A DNA stretch of 64,000 bases from the NCBI RefSeq assembly GCF_001983175.1, contig NZ_MNPW01000008.1, forward strand, positions 186,001 through 250,000. The letters run 5' to 3'. Of the stretch, positions 45,147-56,059 are shown in pieces (position 1 is the stretch's first letter; every line of letters starts with the position of its first letter). A program made the position numbers and the translations under genes. The notes beneath the pieces were generated by a model. That model had not been told where the DNA came from and did not search any database. It saw only the letters and a program-made list of their open reading frames with translations. The stretch comes from Pseudomonas cedrina subsp. cedrina. GTDB lineage: Bacteria; Pseudomonadota; Gammaproteobacteria; Pseudomonadales; Pseudomonadaceae.

Positions 45147-46790
45147 ATGAACAACCCGACACTCAAAGGGGCACTGACTGCCCTGGCCCTGTCGCTGGGC
45201 ATCTCGCACGCGTACGCCGCCGAAACCAAGCGCGTCGATGTGATGCTGGTGGGGGGCGGGATCATGAGTTCGACCCTGGCGGTGTGGCTCAGTGAATTGG
45301 AGCCGGGTTGGTCGATGGAGATGGTCGAGCGCCTGGACAAGGTCGCCGAGGAAAGCTCCAACGGCTGGAACAATGCCGGCACCGGCCACTCGGCGCTCGC
45401 CGAGCTGAACTACACCCCGGAAAAAGACGGCAAGATCGATATCACCAAGGCCGTCGAAATCAACGAAGCGTTCCAGATCACCCGGCAGTTCCTGGCCTGG
45501 CAAGTGAAAACCGGCGTGCTGCACAACCCGCGCTCGTTCATCAACTCCACGCCGCACATGAGTTTCGTGTGGGGCGACGACAACATTCGCTTCCTGAAAA
45601 AACGCTACGAGGCGTTGCAGGCCAGCCCGCTGTTCCGGCCGATGCAATATTCCGAAGACCCGGCGCAGATCAAGCAATGGGTGCCGCTGATGATGGAGGG
45701 CCGCGATCCCGCGCAAAAAATCGCCGCGACCTGGACGCCCATCGGCACTGACGTCAACTTCGGCGAGATCACCCGGCAGTTCGTCAGCCACCTGCAAACC
45801 CGCCAGAACTTCGCCCTCAGGCTGTCGACGGAAGTGCGCGACATTACGCGCAACGACGATGGCTCCTGGCACGTCGAATACAAAAACCTCAAGGACGGCA
45901 CCACCGGCGCCACCGATGCGAAATTCCTGTTCATCGGGGCGGGCGGCGCGGCGTTGCCGTTGCTGCAGAAATCCGGCATCGAGGAAGCCAAGGACTACGC
46001 CGGCTTCCCGGTGGGCGGTTCTTTCCTGGTGACCGACAACGCCGCAGTGGCCGAGCAGCACATGGCCAAGGCCTACGGCATTGCCTCCACGGGCGCGCCG
46101 CCGATGTCGGTGCCGCACCTGGACACCCGTGTACTCGATGGCAAACGCATGATTCTGTTTGGCCCGTTTGCGACGTTTTCCACCAAGTTCCTCAAGGAGG
46201 GCTCGTACTTCGATCTGGCCGCCAGCATGACCTTGCACAACGTCTGGCCGATGATGCGCGTCGGCGTGCGCGAGTTCGATCTGGTGCAGTACCTGGCCGG
46301 CCAATTGATGCAATCGGACGACGATCGTTTCGATGCGCTGAAAGCGTATTTCCCCAACGCCAAAAAGGAAGACTGGCGTTTGTGGCAAGCCGGGCAGCGC
46401 GTGCAGATCATCAAGAAGGATGAAGACCAGGGCGGCGTGCTCAAGCTGGGTACCGAAGTGGTGGCGTCCAAGGACGGCAGCATCGCCGGCTTGCTGGGGG
46501 CTTCCCCAGGAGCGTCGACCGCAGCGCCCATCATGCTCGACCTGATGCAGAGGGTGTTCAAGGACAAACTGGCGAGCGCGCCCTGGCAGGACAAGCTGCG
46601 CCAAATCGTACCCAGCTACGGCACGCACTTGAATGATAATCCCGACAAAGTCATGGAAGAATGGCGCTACACCAGCGAGTTGCTGCAACTGACGCCACCG
46701 CCGGAGATCGACCGCCAACCCGGCGCCAAACCCCCCATCGACCCGATCAAGCAGCCACACGTGGACACCGACCCGGATCTGAAACCATGA
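45147..46790 (+). CDS. mqo: malate:quinone oxidoreductase, 547 aa
   Basis: FAD-linked peripheral membrane enzyme that oxidises malate to oxaloacetate and reduces quinone. FAD motif VDVMLVGGGIMSSTLAVWL at about residues 29-47; conserved NNAGTGHSALAELNYTP (about 77-93); C-terminal GASPGASTAAPIML (about 450). A hydrophobic N-terminal stretch (TALALSLGISHAYAAE) could be a signal peptide, not usual in all Mqo. The ATG at 45,147 follows GGAGG; a TTG 12 bases upstream is less likely. The stop overlaps the next start (ATGA). Confidence 0.93.
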   Translation: MNNPTLKGALTALALSLGISHAYAAETKRVDVMLVGGGIMSSTLAVWLSELEPGWSMEMVERLDKVAEESSNGWNNAGTGHSALAELNYTPEKDGKIDITKAVEINEAFQITRQFLAWQVKTGVLHNPRSFINSTPHMSFVWGDDNIRFLKKRYEALQASPLFRPMQYSEDPAQIKQWVPLMMEGRDPAQKIAATWTPIGTDVNFGEITRQFVSHLQTRQNFALRLSTEVRDITRNDDGSWHVEYKNLKDGTTGATDAKFLFIGAGGAALPLLQKSGIEEAKDYAGFPVGGSFLVTDNAAVAEQHMAKAYGIASTGAPPMSVPHLDTRVLDGKRMILFGPFATFSTKFLKEGSYFDLAASMTLHNVWPMMRVGVREFDLVQYLAGQLMQSDDDRFDALKAYFPNAKKEDWRLWQAGQRVQIIKKDEDQGGVLKLGTEVVASKDGSIAGLLGASPGASTAAPIMLDLMQRVFKDKLASAPWQDKLRQIVPSYGTHLNDNPDKVMEEWRYTSELLQLTPPPEIDRQPGAKPPIDPIKQPHVDTDPDLKP

Positions 46791-47638
46791 CCCAAGGCCT
46801 GCGCGTGCATCATCTCAATTGTGGCTGCATGTGCCCGTTGGGCGGCGCCCTGTTCGATGGCTACAGCCGCGGCCTCACCGCCTCGGTGGTGTGTCATTGC
46901 CTGCTGATCGAGACCGCCACCAATGGCCTGATCCTGGTAGACACCGGTTTCGGCCAGCAGGACGTCGACCATCCCGAACGCCTCAGCCGGTTTTTCCGGA
47001 CATTCAATAACATCCAGCTCGAGCACCGTTTCACCGCCCTCGAACAACTGCGCCTGATGGGCTTCCACCCCAATGACGTCCGCCACATCCTGCTCACGCA
47101 CCTGGATTTCGACCACGCCGGTGGCCTGCAAGACTTCCCGAATGCCCGTGTCCACGTGATGCACCAGGAACTCAACCACGCCACCCTGGCGCACGGCTGG
47201 ATCGAACGGCGCCGCTTCCTGCCCGCGCAATGGCGCGACGTCGCGGGCTGGCAACTGTACGCCCCGCACGGCGACACCTGGTTCGGCTTCGACTCGGTGC
47301 GCGCCTTGGTCGGCGCCCAGGAAGAAGACATCCTGCTGGTGCCCCTGCGCGGCCACACCGCCGGCCACGCAGGCATCGCCATCCGCACCGCCGAGGGCTG
47401 GAAACTGCATGCCGGCGATGCCTACTTTCATCATGACGAGGTGCATCTACCCAAACGCCGCTGCCCACCTGGGATGCGCTTCTACCAGACCATGATGGAC
47501 ACGGATCGCCAGGCACGGCTGCATAACCAGCAGAGGTTGCGCCAATTGGCGGCTGATGGTGGCGCGGCGGTGGATATATTTTGTAGCCATGATGCGCGTG
47601 AGCTGGAACGAGCGCGGGTTGCTGGCGGTGGGAAATGA
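46787..47638 (+). CDS. metallo-beta-lactamase-fold hydrolase, 283 aa
   Basis: Cytoplasmic MBL-fold enzyme. The zinc site THLDFDHAGG (HxxxDH form, about residues 105-114), the later GHTAGHAG and AGDAYFHHDE, and the final FCSHDARE complete the metal ligands. General length and the DFDHAGGLQDFP segment resemble lactonase-like members, but the substrate is unknown. It is translationally coupled to mqo. Confidence 0.85.
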   Translation: MTQGLRVHHLNCGCMCPLGGALFDGYSRGLTASVVCHCLLIETATNGLILVDTGFGQQDVDHPERLSRFFRTFNNIQLEHRFTALEQLRLMGFHPNDVRHILLTHLDFDHAGGLQDFPNARVHVMHQELNHATLAHGWIERRRFLPAQWRDVAGWQLYAPHGDTWFGFDSVRALVGAQEEDILLVPLRGHTAGHAGIAIRTAEGWKLHAGDAYFHHDEVHLPKRRCPPGMRFYQTMMDTDRQARLHNQQRLRQLAADGGAAVDIFCSHDARELERARVAGGGK

Positions 47639-47659
47639 GGTGAGGGCAAATTCCAGGCA

Positions 47660-47691
47660 AAGAAAAGCCCGCGATGGGGAAAAGCGGGCTT
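47660..47691 (-). terminator. probable terminator of the DUF6124-type gene B
   Basis: Read on the minus strand: AAGCCCGC, an 11-base loop, GCGGGCTT, then TTCTTT. It lies about 155 bases after the stop of the gene at 47,848. Confidence 0.6.
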
Positions 47692-47847
47692 GAAAGGGAT
47701 GTTCACAAGGAGCTGGGGTAAACATAGATGCTCGAGTGTGAAAGGGATGTGAAAGCGTGAGTTCAGTATGAAGTTGCGATTGCCAGGGCGAGTTGCTGGC
47801 CAGTCGTCAGTGGCGCCGGCCTGTGCGCGGTTCGCTTGCTGCTGAGA

Positions 47848-48108
47848 TTACGTCGGGAGCGGTTGCGCGTCGGCGGTGGGTGCCAGCGTGACCAGCACAC
47901 GCTCGATGAGTAATCCGCCCAGCACGGCTAGTTGCTGGCTACCCAAGAGTTTTTGACGGTTTACGCCGTCGAGTTCGAAGGCCAGGTCGGTGATGATTGC
48001 GTCCAGCGAGGAAAGGGTTTCGCTGGCCTGGATCAGCAGGGTTTCAGAGTCGACGTTGTCATTGACCGTGAAGAGGGTTGCGGGAGGATTGGGCGTGATT
48101 TTTTTCAT
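47848..48108 (-). CDS. DUF3077/DUF6124-type small protein, copy B, 86 aa
   Basis: Starts MKKITPNPPATLFTV (family N-x-P-P start). The core DSETLLIQASETLSSLDAII and DLAFELDGVNRQKLLGSQQL is the signature of the group that pseudomonad genomes carry in many copies. Helical, no signal, function unknown. TAGGAG precedes the ATG. It is about 85% identical to copy C at 48,653, from which it differs by a few conservative changes, showing that both copies remain intact coding genes. Confidence 0.82.
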   Translation of the reverse strand: MKKITPNPPATLFTVNDNVDSETLLIQASETLSSLDAIITDLAFELDGVNRQKLLGSQQLAVLGGLLIERVLVTLAPTADAQPLPT

Positions 48109-48340
48109 GATGAAGCTCCTACACTGTTAAAGGAGCGGCCGCCCCCTGCTGTCAAACAGGATTGGGTGGCAGCTGTACGCGGGTTGACAGACCGGAAGTG
48201 TAGGAACCCGGCGCACCCGAAGATGCCCCACGCACAGCCGCCATGAACGAGGCGGAACACGCAAAGCATGCCGCTAAATCAGGGGGTGTGAAAGGTTACA
48301 CTTTTCGGCCTGTCAAAGCCGGTCGCTGATGAGCAGCGAC
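48109..48340 (-). promoter_or_regulatory. structured leader, copy B
   Basis: Minus-strand leader with the same order as copy A (coordinates on the plus strand): hairpin 48,322-48,340; U1 at 48,310-48,317 (TTTGACAG on the minus strand); 12-bp stem 48,231-48,242 with 48,168-48,179; UUCG hairpin 48,213-48,226 (GCATC/GGTGC); M at 48,184-48,190 (CTGTCAA); U2 at 48,149-48,155 (TTGACAG). The motif sequence differs from copies A and C, yet complementarity is kept. Confidence 0.7.
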
Positions 48341-48524
48341 TGGGGAAAGGTAGCGTTGTGAAGGTGGGGGCGCTAGTTCATGGAAGGCGCGATAGGTTGA
48401 AGGAAAACTCCGAGGGCCCGTCGGGCGGGCTTTTTAAGCGGTGGGGGGGCGGAAGCTGCGACAGATGGGGGACGATGCGTGCCGGGAGGCGCTGAAAATA
48501 TGCCGTTAAAAAAAGGGACAAAAA

Positions 48525-48562
48525 AAGGGACAGATTTATTTTTCTGAAATAAGTCTGTCCCT
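48525..48562. repeat. inverted repeat AAGGGACAG...CTGTCCCTT
   Basis: AAGGGACAGATTTATT (48,525-48,540) faces AATAAGTCTGTCCCTT (48,547-48,562), with an extra AAAAAAAGGGACA copy just before. This resembles the GGGACAGATTTATTT motif seen around REP-associated tyrosine transposase (RAYT) genes; no transposase gene is present. The rest of 48,341-48,652 holds no convincing gene. Confidence 0.75.
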
Positions 48563-48652
48563 TCTACGCAGTATGACGTCGCGATTGCTTGGGCGAGTTC
48601 AAGGTCGGTCATCCGCGGCGGTGGCCTGTGCGCGGCTCGCTTGCTACTGAGA

Positions 48653-48913
48653 TTACGTCGGGAACGGTTGCGCATCGGTGGTGGGTACCAACGTGGCCAG
48701 CACACGCTCGACGAGTAATCCGCCCAGCACGACGAGTTGCTGGCTACCCAAGAGTTTTTGGCGGTTTAAGCCGTCAAGTTCAAAGGCCAGGTCGGTGATG
48801 ATTGCGTCCAGGGAGGCAAGGGTTTCGCTGGCCTGGATCAGCAGGGTTTCGGGATCGAGGTTTTCATTGACGGTGAAGAGAGACGTTGGAGGATTGGGCG
48901 TGATTTTTTTCAT
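48653..48913 (-). CDS. DUF3077/DUF6124-type small protein, copy C, 86 aa
   Basis: MKKITPNPPTSLFTVNENLD..., same length and architecture as copy B. The ATG at 48,913 is chosen because AAGGAG lies eight bases upstream and it matches the start of copy B; the in-frame extension upstream (MSGDSTNQ...) runs through the leader's RBS. Differences from copy B are spread and mostly conservative, so the duplication is old enough for both to have been kept by selection, or the copies have been replaced by related alleles. Confidence 0.82.
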   Translation of the reverse strand: MKKITPNPPTSLFTVNENLDPETLLIQASETLASLDAIITDLAFELDGLNRQKLLGSQQLVVLGGLLVERVLATLVPTTDAQPFPT

Positions 48914-49150
48914 GGCTGAAACTCCTTGATTGGTGGAGTCGCCAGACATCGCTGCTAAACGAAAAGGGTGGCGACCGTACGCGGGTTAGCAGACCAGGAA
49001 TCAAGGAACCCAGCGCACCCGAAAGTGCCCCACGCACAGCCGCCATAATGCGAACCAGCGAATGCTGAAAGCATCGCTTGTACGAAGGGTGGCTTTGCAG
49101 GCCTTGATATTAACCGAGCTGCTAAACCCGGTCGCTGATTTTGCAGCGAC
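48914..49150 (-). promoter_or_regulatory. structured leader, copy C
   Basis: Minus-strand leader, plus-strand coordinates: hairpin GTCGCTG/CAGCGAC 49,131-49,150; U1 49,119-49,126 (TTTAGCAG); 12-bp stem 49,033-49,044 with 48,970-48,981; UUCG hairpin 49,015-49,028 (GCACT/GGTGC); M 48,986-48,992 (CTGCTAA); U2 48,952-48,958 (TTAGCAG). A further 85 bases upstream are shared with the orphan copy at 36,215. Confidence 0.7.
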
Positions 49151-49506
49151 GGAGGAAGGTTATGCGCATAGGTGGAAGCGTGCCAGTTCATCAACAGCGC
49201 TACACCTTGCAGGAAAATTCTGAGGCTCCATGCTGTGACGATTCTGGTTTCGCGTTAAATTCGGATCCAAACCTCCGTTTGCGGACTCCGTGATCCAACT
49301 GATCATGTGTTTGCATTCAATCTGAACAACGCGCTTTGTAATCATTGTTGGCAGTGAAGTCGCCTATGGCTAGCTTTCAGCACTGGCAAAGCCGCTCAAA
49401 AGTGGGCCATGGGGCGGCGACAGCCACAACCTAACCCGCACGCTCCGGATGGGTGTACTCAGGTGTTAGACTTGCGTTTTTTGCCTGTACTCCAAGGAGT
49501 TATTGC
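49151..49506. other. 356-bp intergenic region before hsdM
   Basis: The first 85 bases belong to the upstream flank of leader C. The remainder holds the hsdM promoter region. A short hairpin (AACCTCCGTTTGCGGACT) lies near 49,270. I see no gene. Confidence 0.55.
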
Positions 49507-51482
<1,976 letters not shown>

Positions 51483-51486
<4 letters not shown>

Positions 51487-52832
51487 GCTTCCCTGCCTAT
51501 CCGGGGTACAAGCACTCCGGCGTTGAACTGCTTGGTGAGCTTCCTGAACACTGGACGTTAAAGCGGTTCAAGAATGTTTTTGAGGAAAGAGCTGAGCGAA
51601 GCGCAGATGGATTAGAAGAGCTTTTGTCGGTTTCCGCATATTTCGGGATAAAACCAAGATCTGAATCGCGCGATGAAGGTGATCATCTATCCCGCGCGGA
51701 GTCTCTTGAGGGGTACAAAGTGTGTCATCCCGGTGATCTCGTTATTAACATCATGCTTGCGTGGAATCGAGGGCTTGGCTTTTCTTGGCAGAGCGGAATC
51801 GTTAGCCCTGCGTACTGTGTTTTCCATGTCACAGACGGGTCTTCCCCTAAGTTTCTTGATTACTTGGTTCGCTCAGATGAGTGCATCAGGTATTTCAAAA
51901 CTCACTCCGCCGGCATTATGGACTCTCGTTTAAGGCTTTACCCTGAGTCTTTTGGCCGCCTCTTCACTGCAATTCCACCTACCTGCGAACAAACCCAAAT
52001 CGCTCGTTTCCTCGACCACGAAACCGCGCGTATCGACGCGCTGATCGAAGAGCAGCAGCGTCTGATCGAACTGCTCAAGGAAAAACGGCAGGCCGTGATC
52101 TCCCACACCCTCACCAAAGGCCTCGACCCCACCGCGCCGATGAAAGACTCCGGCGTGGAGTGGCTGGGTGAGGTGCCGGCACATTGGGATGTTTCTCGCC
52201 TCAAATACCACAGCACTAGGATCGGTGATGGTTTGCACTCCACCCCAGAGTATGATGATGCGGGTGATTATTTTTTTATCAATGGGAATAATCTTGTGGG
52301 AGGGGCAATTACCATCTCCCCAACCACTCGGAAAGTTAATCGCCAAGAGTTTTTAAAACATCGAGTTTTGCTTGATTCGAGCACAATCCTTATCTCTATT
52401 AACGGCACCATAGGAAACCTTGCGCTCTACAGTGGCGAGCCGGTGATCTTAGGAAAAAGTGCAGCCTATATAAATTGTACTGAGTCACTTTCACCAAGAT
52501 TTTGTCTATATCTTTTTTCCTCGGAGCAGATTAAGCGCTTCTTTGAAAGCCAGCTTACCGGGACGACTATTTATAATCTTTCGCTGCGAACAATTGCGGA
52601 AGTTCCAACGCCTTTACCGTCTATAGATGAACAAAATTCAATAATCGAATTCTTGAATAGAAATGTCGATGGATTTGACGAGCTAATCGACAATGCTATG
52701 AAGCTTGCACAACTTCTCCAAGAGCGCCGCTCCGCCCTAATCTCCGCCGCCGTCACCGGCAAAATTGACGTACGAGGCTGGCAGCCACCGGCCAGCGTGC
52801 CATCCCCCGAATTAGTAGAAGAGGCCGTGTAA
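51483..52832 (+). CDS. hsdS: type I restriction specificity subunit HsdS, 449 aa
   Basis: Sets the DNA sequence that the complex recognises. Target-recognition domain 1 covers about residues 15-165 and TRD2 about 225-385. Each is followed by a conserved coiled-coil spacer: QIARFLDHETARIDALIEEQ and QNSIIEFLNRNVDGFDELI. The TRD coding stretches are strikingly AT-rich compared with the spacers, as expected when TRDs are swapped in from elsewhere. Its stop overlaps the hsdR start (TAATG). The recognition site cannot be read from sequence. Confidence 0.92.
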
Positions 52833-55800
52833 TGGCGGACAGCAAGGAAGCTCAGTTTCAACAAGACATCATCGACGCCCTGGCCGCCCAAGGCTGGTTG
52901 GTCGGCACCGCCAGCGGCTACGACCGGCGCACGGCGTTGTATACCGAAGATGTGCTGGGGTACTTCAAAGACGCATGGCCGGAGCGTTGGGAAAGGTTCG
53001 CCAAGGCCAACCCGAACAACCCGGATGATGTGCTGGTGCAAAAGCTGGTGCGCGAGCTAGAGCAGAGCGGTACCCTCGATGTGCTGCGCCATGGCTTCAA
53101 ACTGCCGGCGGTAAAGGTGGAGCTGTGCAGCTTCCAGCCCGATCACGGCATGAACCCGGATACCCTCAAGCGCTACCAATGCAACCGTTTGCGCGTGGTG
53201 CCGGAGGTGTCTTATTCACCGCATGCGCGTGATTCTGGCAAGGACGGGCAAAGCTACGACCCGCGTCTGGATCTGGTGCTGTTCGTCAACGGTATCCCCA
53301 CCGCCACGCTTGAGCTGAAAAGCGAGTTCAAACAGTCGGTGGAAAACGCCAAGCGCCAGTACCGCAATGACCGCCCGGTAAAAGACCCGCTAACGCGTAA
53401 ACCCGAGCCACTGCTGACCTTCAAGCGCGGCGCGCTAGTGCACTTTGCCGTCGGCCAGAACGAGGTGGCGATGACAACCAAGCTGGCGGGTAAAGACACC
53501 TTCTTCCTGCCGTTTAACCTTGGCAGCGCGGAAGGCGGCGCGGGCAACCCGATGCCTGAGGACGACAGCAAATACGCCACCAACTACCTGTGGCAACGCC
53601 TGTTGCAGCCCGATGCGTGGCTCAAAGTGCTGGGGCGCTTTCTGCATTTGGACAAGAAAACCAGTGAAGGCTTCGACGGCACGCTGGTGACCAAGGAGAC
53701 GATGATCTTCCCGCGTTACCACCAATGGGAAGTGGTCAATAAGCTGATCGATACCACCCGCACCGAAGGGCCGGGCAAACGTTATTTAGTCCAGCACAGC
53801 GCTGGCTCGGGCAAGTCCAACTCCATCGCCTGGACCGCGCATCAACTGGCCTCGCTGTACGACGATGCCGGTCAGCGCCTGTTCAATTCGGTGATCGTGG
53901 TCACCGACCGCACGGTGCTGGACAGCCAACTGCAAAACACCATCTACCAGTTCGAACACGCTCAGGGCGTGGTCAAACCGATCAGCCGGGATGTCGGCAA
54001 CCAAAGCAAGTCCGAGCAACTGGCTGAGGCGCTGGCTGAACAGACGCGCATCATCATCGTCACCATCCAGACCTTCCCGGCGCTGTTCGATGCGCTGGAC
54101 AAGTACCCCAAGCTTGCCAGCGGGCGCTATGCCGTGATCGCCGACGAGGCACACTCCTCGCAAACTGGCTCATCGGCCAGCAAGTTGAAACAGATTCTCG
54201 GCAGCGATGCTCTGGAGGCGGAAGAAGTCAGCGCCGAAGAGCTACTGGATGCTGCCGTACAGGCGCGCCAACCCAATGAGCGCATCAGCTACTACGCCTT
54301 TACCGCCACCCCAAAAGCTAAAACCCTGGAGCTGTTCGGTCGTCCGGCCGACTCCACGCTGCCAGCGAGCACCAGCAATAAGCCTGAGGCGTTTCACCTG
54401 TATTCCATGCGTCAGGCCATCGAGGAGGGTTTTATCCTCGACGTGCTACGCAACTACACCACCTACAGCACCGCATGGAAGATCGCCCACCCGGATGGCG
54501 AAGACGATGAGGTGGACAGTAAAAAAGCACGCATCAAGCTGGCACGCTGGGTGCGGCTGCACCCGTACAACATCAGCCAGAAGGTTGAGGTAATCGTCGA
54601 GCATTTCCGCGCCAATATTCGTGGTCTGCTCAATGGTCAGGCCAAGGCCATGGTAGTGACCAGCAGTCGTCAAGAAGCTGTTCGTTATCAGTTGGCATTA
54701 AAAGCTTATGTGCAGCAGATGGGTTACAGCGATGTGCATCCTCTGGTGGCGTTTTCCGGCAGCGTATTACCGGACGAGGAAATCCCCGAAGAGGTGACGG
54801 AAAATAGCAGCCTGCTCAACGCGGGCCTGAATGGCCGCGATCTAGCGGACGCTTTCGACACCCAAGACTTCAACGTGATGATCGCGGCCAACAAGTATCA
54901 AACCGGTTTTGATCAGCCCAAGCTTTGCGCCATGTACGTGGACAAGAAACTGCAAGGTGTGGACTGCGTGCAGACCTTGTCGCGGTTGAACCGCACCTTT
55001 GGTGACAACAAGCAAACCTTTATCCTCGACTTCTTTAACGAGCCGCAGGATATTCTCGACGCCTTCTTACCGTACTACACCAAGGCCGAGCTGACCGACG
55101 TGACAGACCCGCAGATCATCTATGACCTGCAGAAGAAGCTTGATGCCGAGGGTATTTATCACTGGCAAGAGGTCGAAGCGTTTGCCTTGGCCTTCTTTGA
55201 CCCCAAGGCGCAAGCCAGCAAACTTAGTTATTACTGCGCGCCGGCCAAAGAGCGTTTTGCCAAGCGCTATGCCTTCTCGCTGGAGTCTCGTCAGCAGGCG
55301 CTTGATCACAAACGAAACGCCGAAGCCAATGGGGATAGCGCCGGCTTGAAAAAAGCCGAGCACGCATTGAAAGAAGCTGGCGAGCAGGTAGATCAGCTCG
55401 ACCTGTTCCGCAAGAACCTGCAGAGCTTTGTGCGCTTGTACGAGTTTTTGTCGCAGATTGTGCCTTACGAGGATCGTGAACTAGAGCAGTTGTGCGTGTA
55501 CGCCAAGCATCTGCACCCGCTGCTGCGCGTAGATCGCCTGCTAGAAGACGACGTGGATGTGGGTGAGCTTCAACTGAGCCACTACCGCCTGAGCAAGCGA
55601 GCTGAACACGTGCTGCGTCTGAACGAGGAAACGGGCAAATACACCGTCAAACCCGGCAGTGACGTGGGCAGCGGTAAGCCGCATGATCCGGAGAAGAAGC
55701 GCTTATCCGAAATCATTGAGGCGCTGAACGATATCTTTGGTGCCGAGGTAAGCGACGACGACCAACTGCAGTTCCTTACCGGCATCGCCCAGCGCATCAG

Positions 55801-56032
55801 CCGTCAGGAGGATGTGATGGCCCAGGTGAACAACCATTCGGTTGATCAAGTGATGCACGGCCTGTTTCCCAAGCGCGTCCTCGACACCGTGCTGGACGCC
55901 ATGACCGACCACGAGAAGCTGTCACTGGAAGTATTGGATAACGAAACGAAGAGCCGTGCGTTTGCGCTGGTGATTTTGAAGATGCTCAAGACTGCGGCTG
56001 CCTTCGATGACCCCCGCGTCAGCGGCGCTTAA
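52832..56032 (+). CDS. hsdR: type I restriction endonuclease/translocase HsdR, 1066 aa
   Basis: Motor and nuclease subunit. The N-terminal PD-(D/E)xK nuclease shows RLDLVLFVNG ... TLELKSEF (about residues 148-166). The SF2 translocase has Walker A HSAGSGKSN (about 322-330) and DEAH in IADEAHSSQTG (about 436-446), then helicase motifs such as FTATPKAKTLELFG and QTGFDQPKLC. The C-terminal region contacts HsdM. Usual length (about 1,000-1,080). Intact frame, so the system could be active. Confidence 0.93.
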   Translation: MADSKEAQFQQDIIDALAAQGWLVGTASGYDRRTALYTEDVLGYFKDAWPERWERFAKANPNNPDDVLVQKLVRELEQSGTLDVLRHGFKLPAVKVELCSFQPDHGMNPDTLKRYQCNRLRVVPEVSYSPHARDSGKDGQSYDPRLDLVLFVNGIPTATLELKSEFKQSVENAKRQYRNDRPVKDPLTRKPEPLLTFKRGALVHFAVGQNEVAMTTKLAGKDTFFLPFNLGSAEGGAGNPMPEDDSKYATNYLWQRLLQPDAWLKVLGRFLHLDKKTSEGFDGTLVTKETMIFPRYHQWEVVNKLIDTTRTEGPGKRYLVQHSAGSGKSNSIAWTAHQLASLYDDAGQRLFNSVIVVTDRTVLDSQLQNTIYQFEHAQGVVKPISRDVGNQSKSEQLAEALAEQTRIIIVTIQTFPALFDALDKYPKLASGRYAVIADEAHSSQTGSSASKLKQILGSDALEAEEVSAEELLDAAVQARQPNERISYYAFTATPKAKTLELFGRPADSTLPASTSNKPEAFHLYSMRQAIEEGFILDVLRNYTTYSTAWKIAHPDGEDDEVDSKKARIKLARWVRLHPYNISQKVEVIVEHFRANIRGLLNGQAKAMVVTSSRQEAVRYQLALKAYVQQMGYSDVHPLVAFSGSVLPDEEIPEEVTENSSLLNAGLNGRDLADAFDTQDFNVMIAANKYQTGFDQPKLCAMYVDKKLQGVDCVQTLSRLNRTFGDNKQTFILDFFNEPQDILDAFLPYYTKAELTDVTDPQIIYDLQKKLDAEGIYHWQEVEAFALAFFDPKAQASKLSYYCAPAKERFAKRYAFSLESRQQALDHKRNAEANGDSAGLKKAEHALKEAGEQVDQLDLFRKNLQSFVRLYEFLSQIVPYEDRELEQLCVYAKHLHPLLRVDRLLEDDVDVGELQLSHYRLSKRAEHVLRLNEETGKYTVKPGSDVGSGKPHDPEKKRLSEIIEALNDIFGAEVSDDDQLQFLTGIAQRISRQEDVMAQVNNHSVDQVMHGLFPKRVLDTVLDAMTDHEKLSLEVLDNETKSRAFALVILKMLKTAAAFDDPRVSGA

Positions 56033-56059
56033 AACAGGCGGTAAGATTGAGGAGTAATA

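Larger units (their letters stand above)
47768..48340 (-). repeat. tandem duplication, unit 1 (gene B plus leader)
   Basis: The same order of 3' flank (CTGTGCGCGGTTCGCTTGCT), gene, RBS, leader and hairpin recurs at 48,567-49,150. The best-matching stretch is the coding region. The 5' flank and leader differ more. Confidence 0.8.
48567..49150 (-). repeat. tandem duplication, unit 2 (gene C plus leader)
   Basis: Counterpart of 47,768-48,340. Both units have near-identical 3' flanks (GCTGAGATTACGTCGGGA-type block), gene and leader in the same orientation. The two units are separated by about 225 bases that include the inverted repeat at 48,525. Confidence 0.8.

Noticed and set aside
46787..47638. 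Acyl-homoserine-lactone lactonase (quorum quenching) as a specific call for the MBL-fold gene
   Set aside because: The metal site is shared by many MBL hydrolases and no lactonase-specific feature could be confirmed, so only the fold is claimed.
48373..48705. Minus-strand open frame of 110 codons crossing the AAGGGACAG inverted repeat
   Set aside because: It overlaps the 3' end of DUF6124-type copy C and a palindrome, and its protein is low-complexity without family features.
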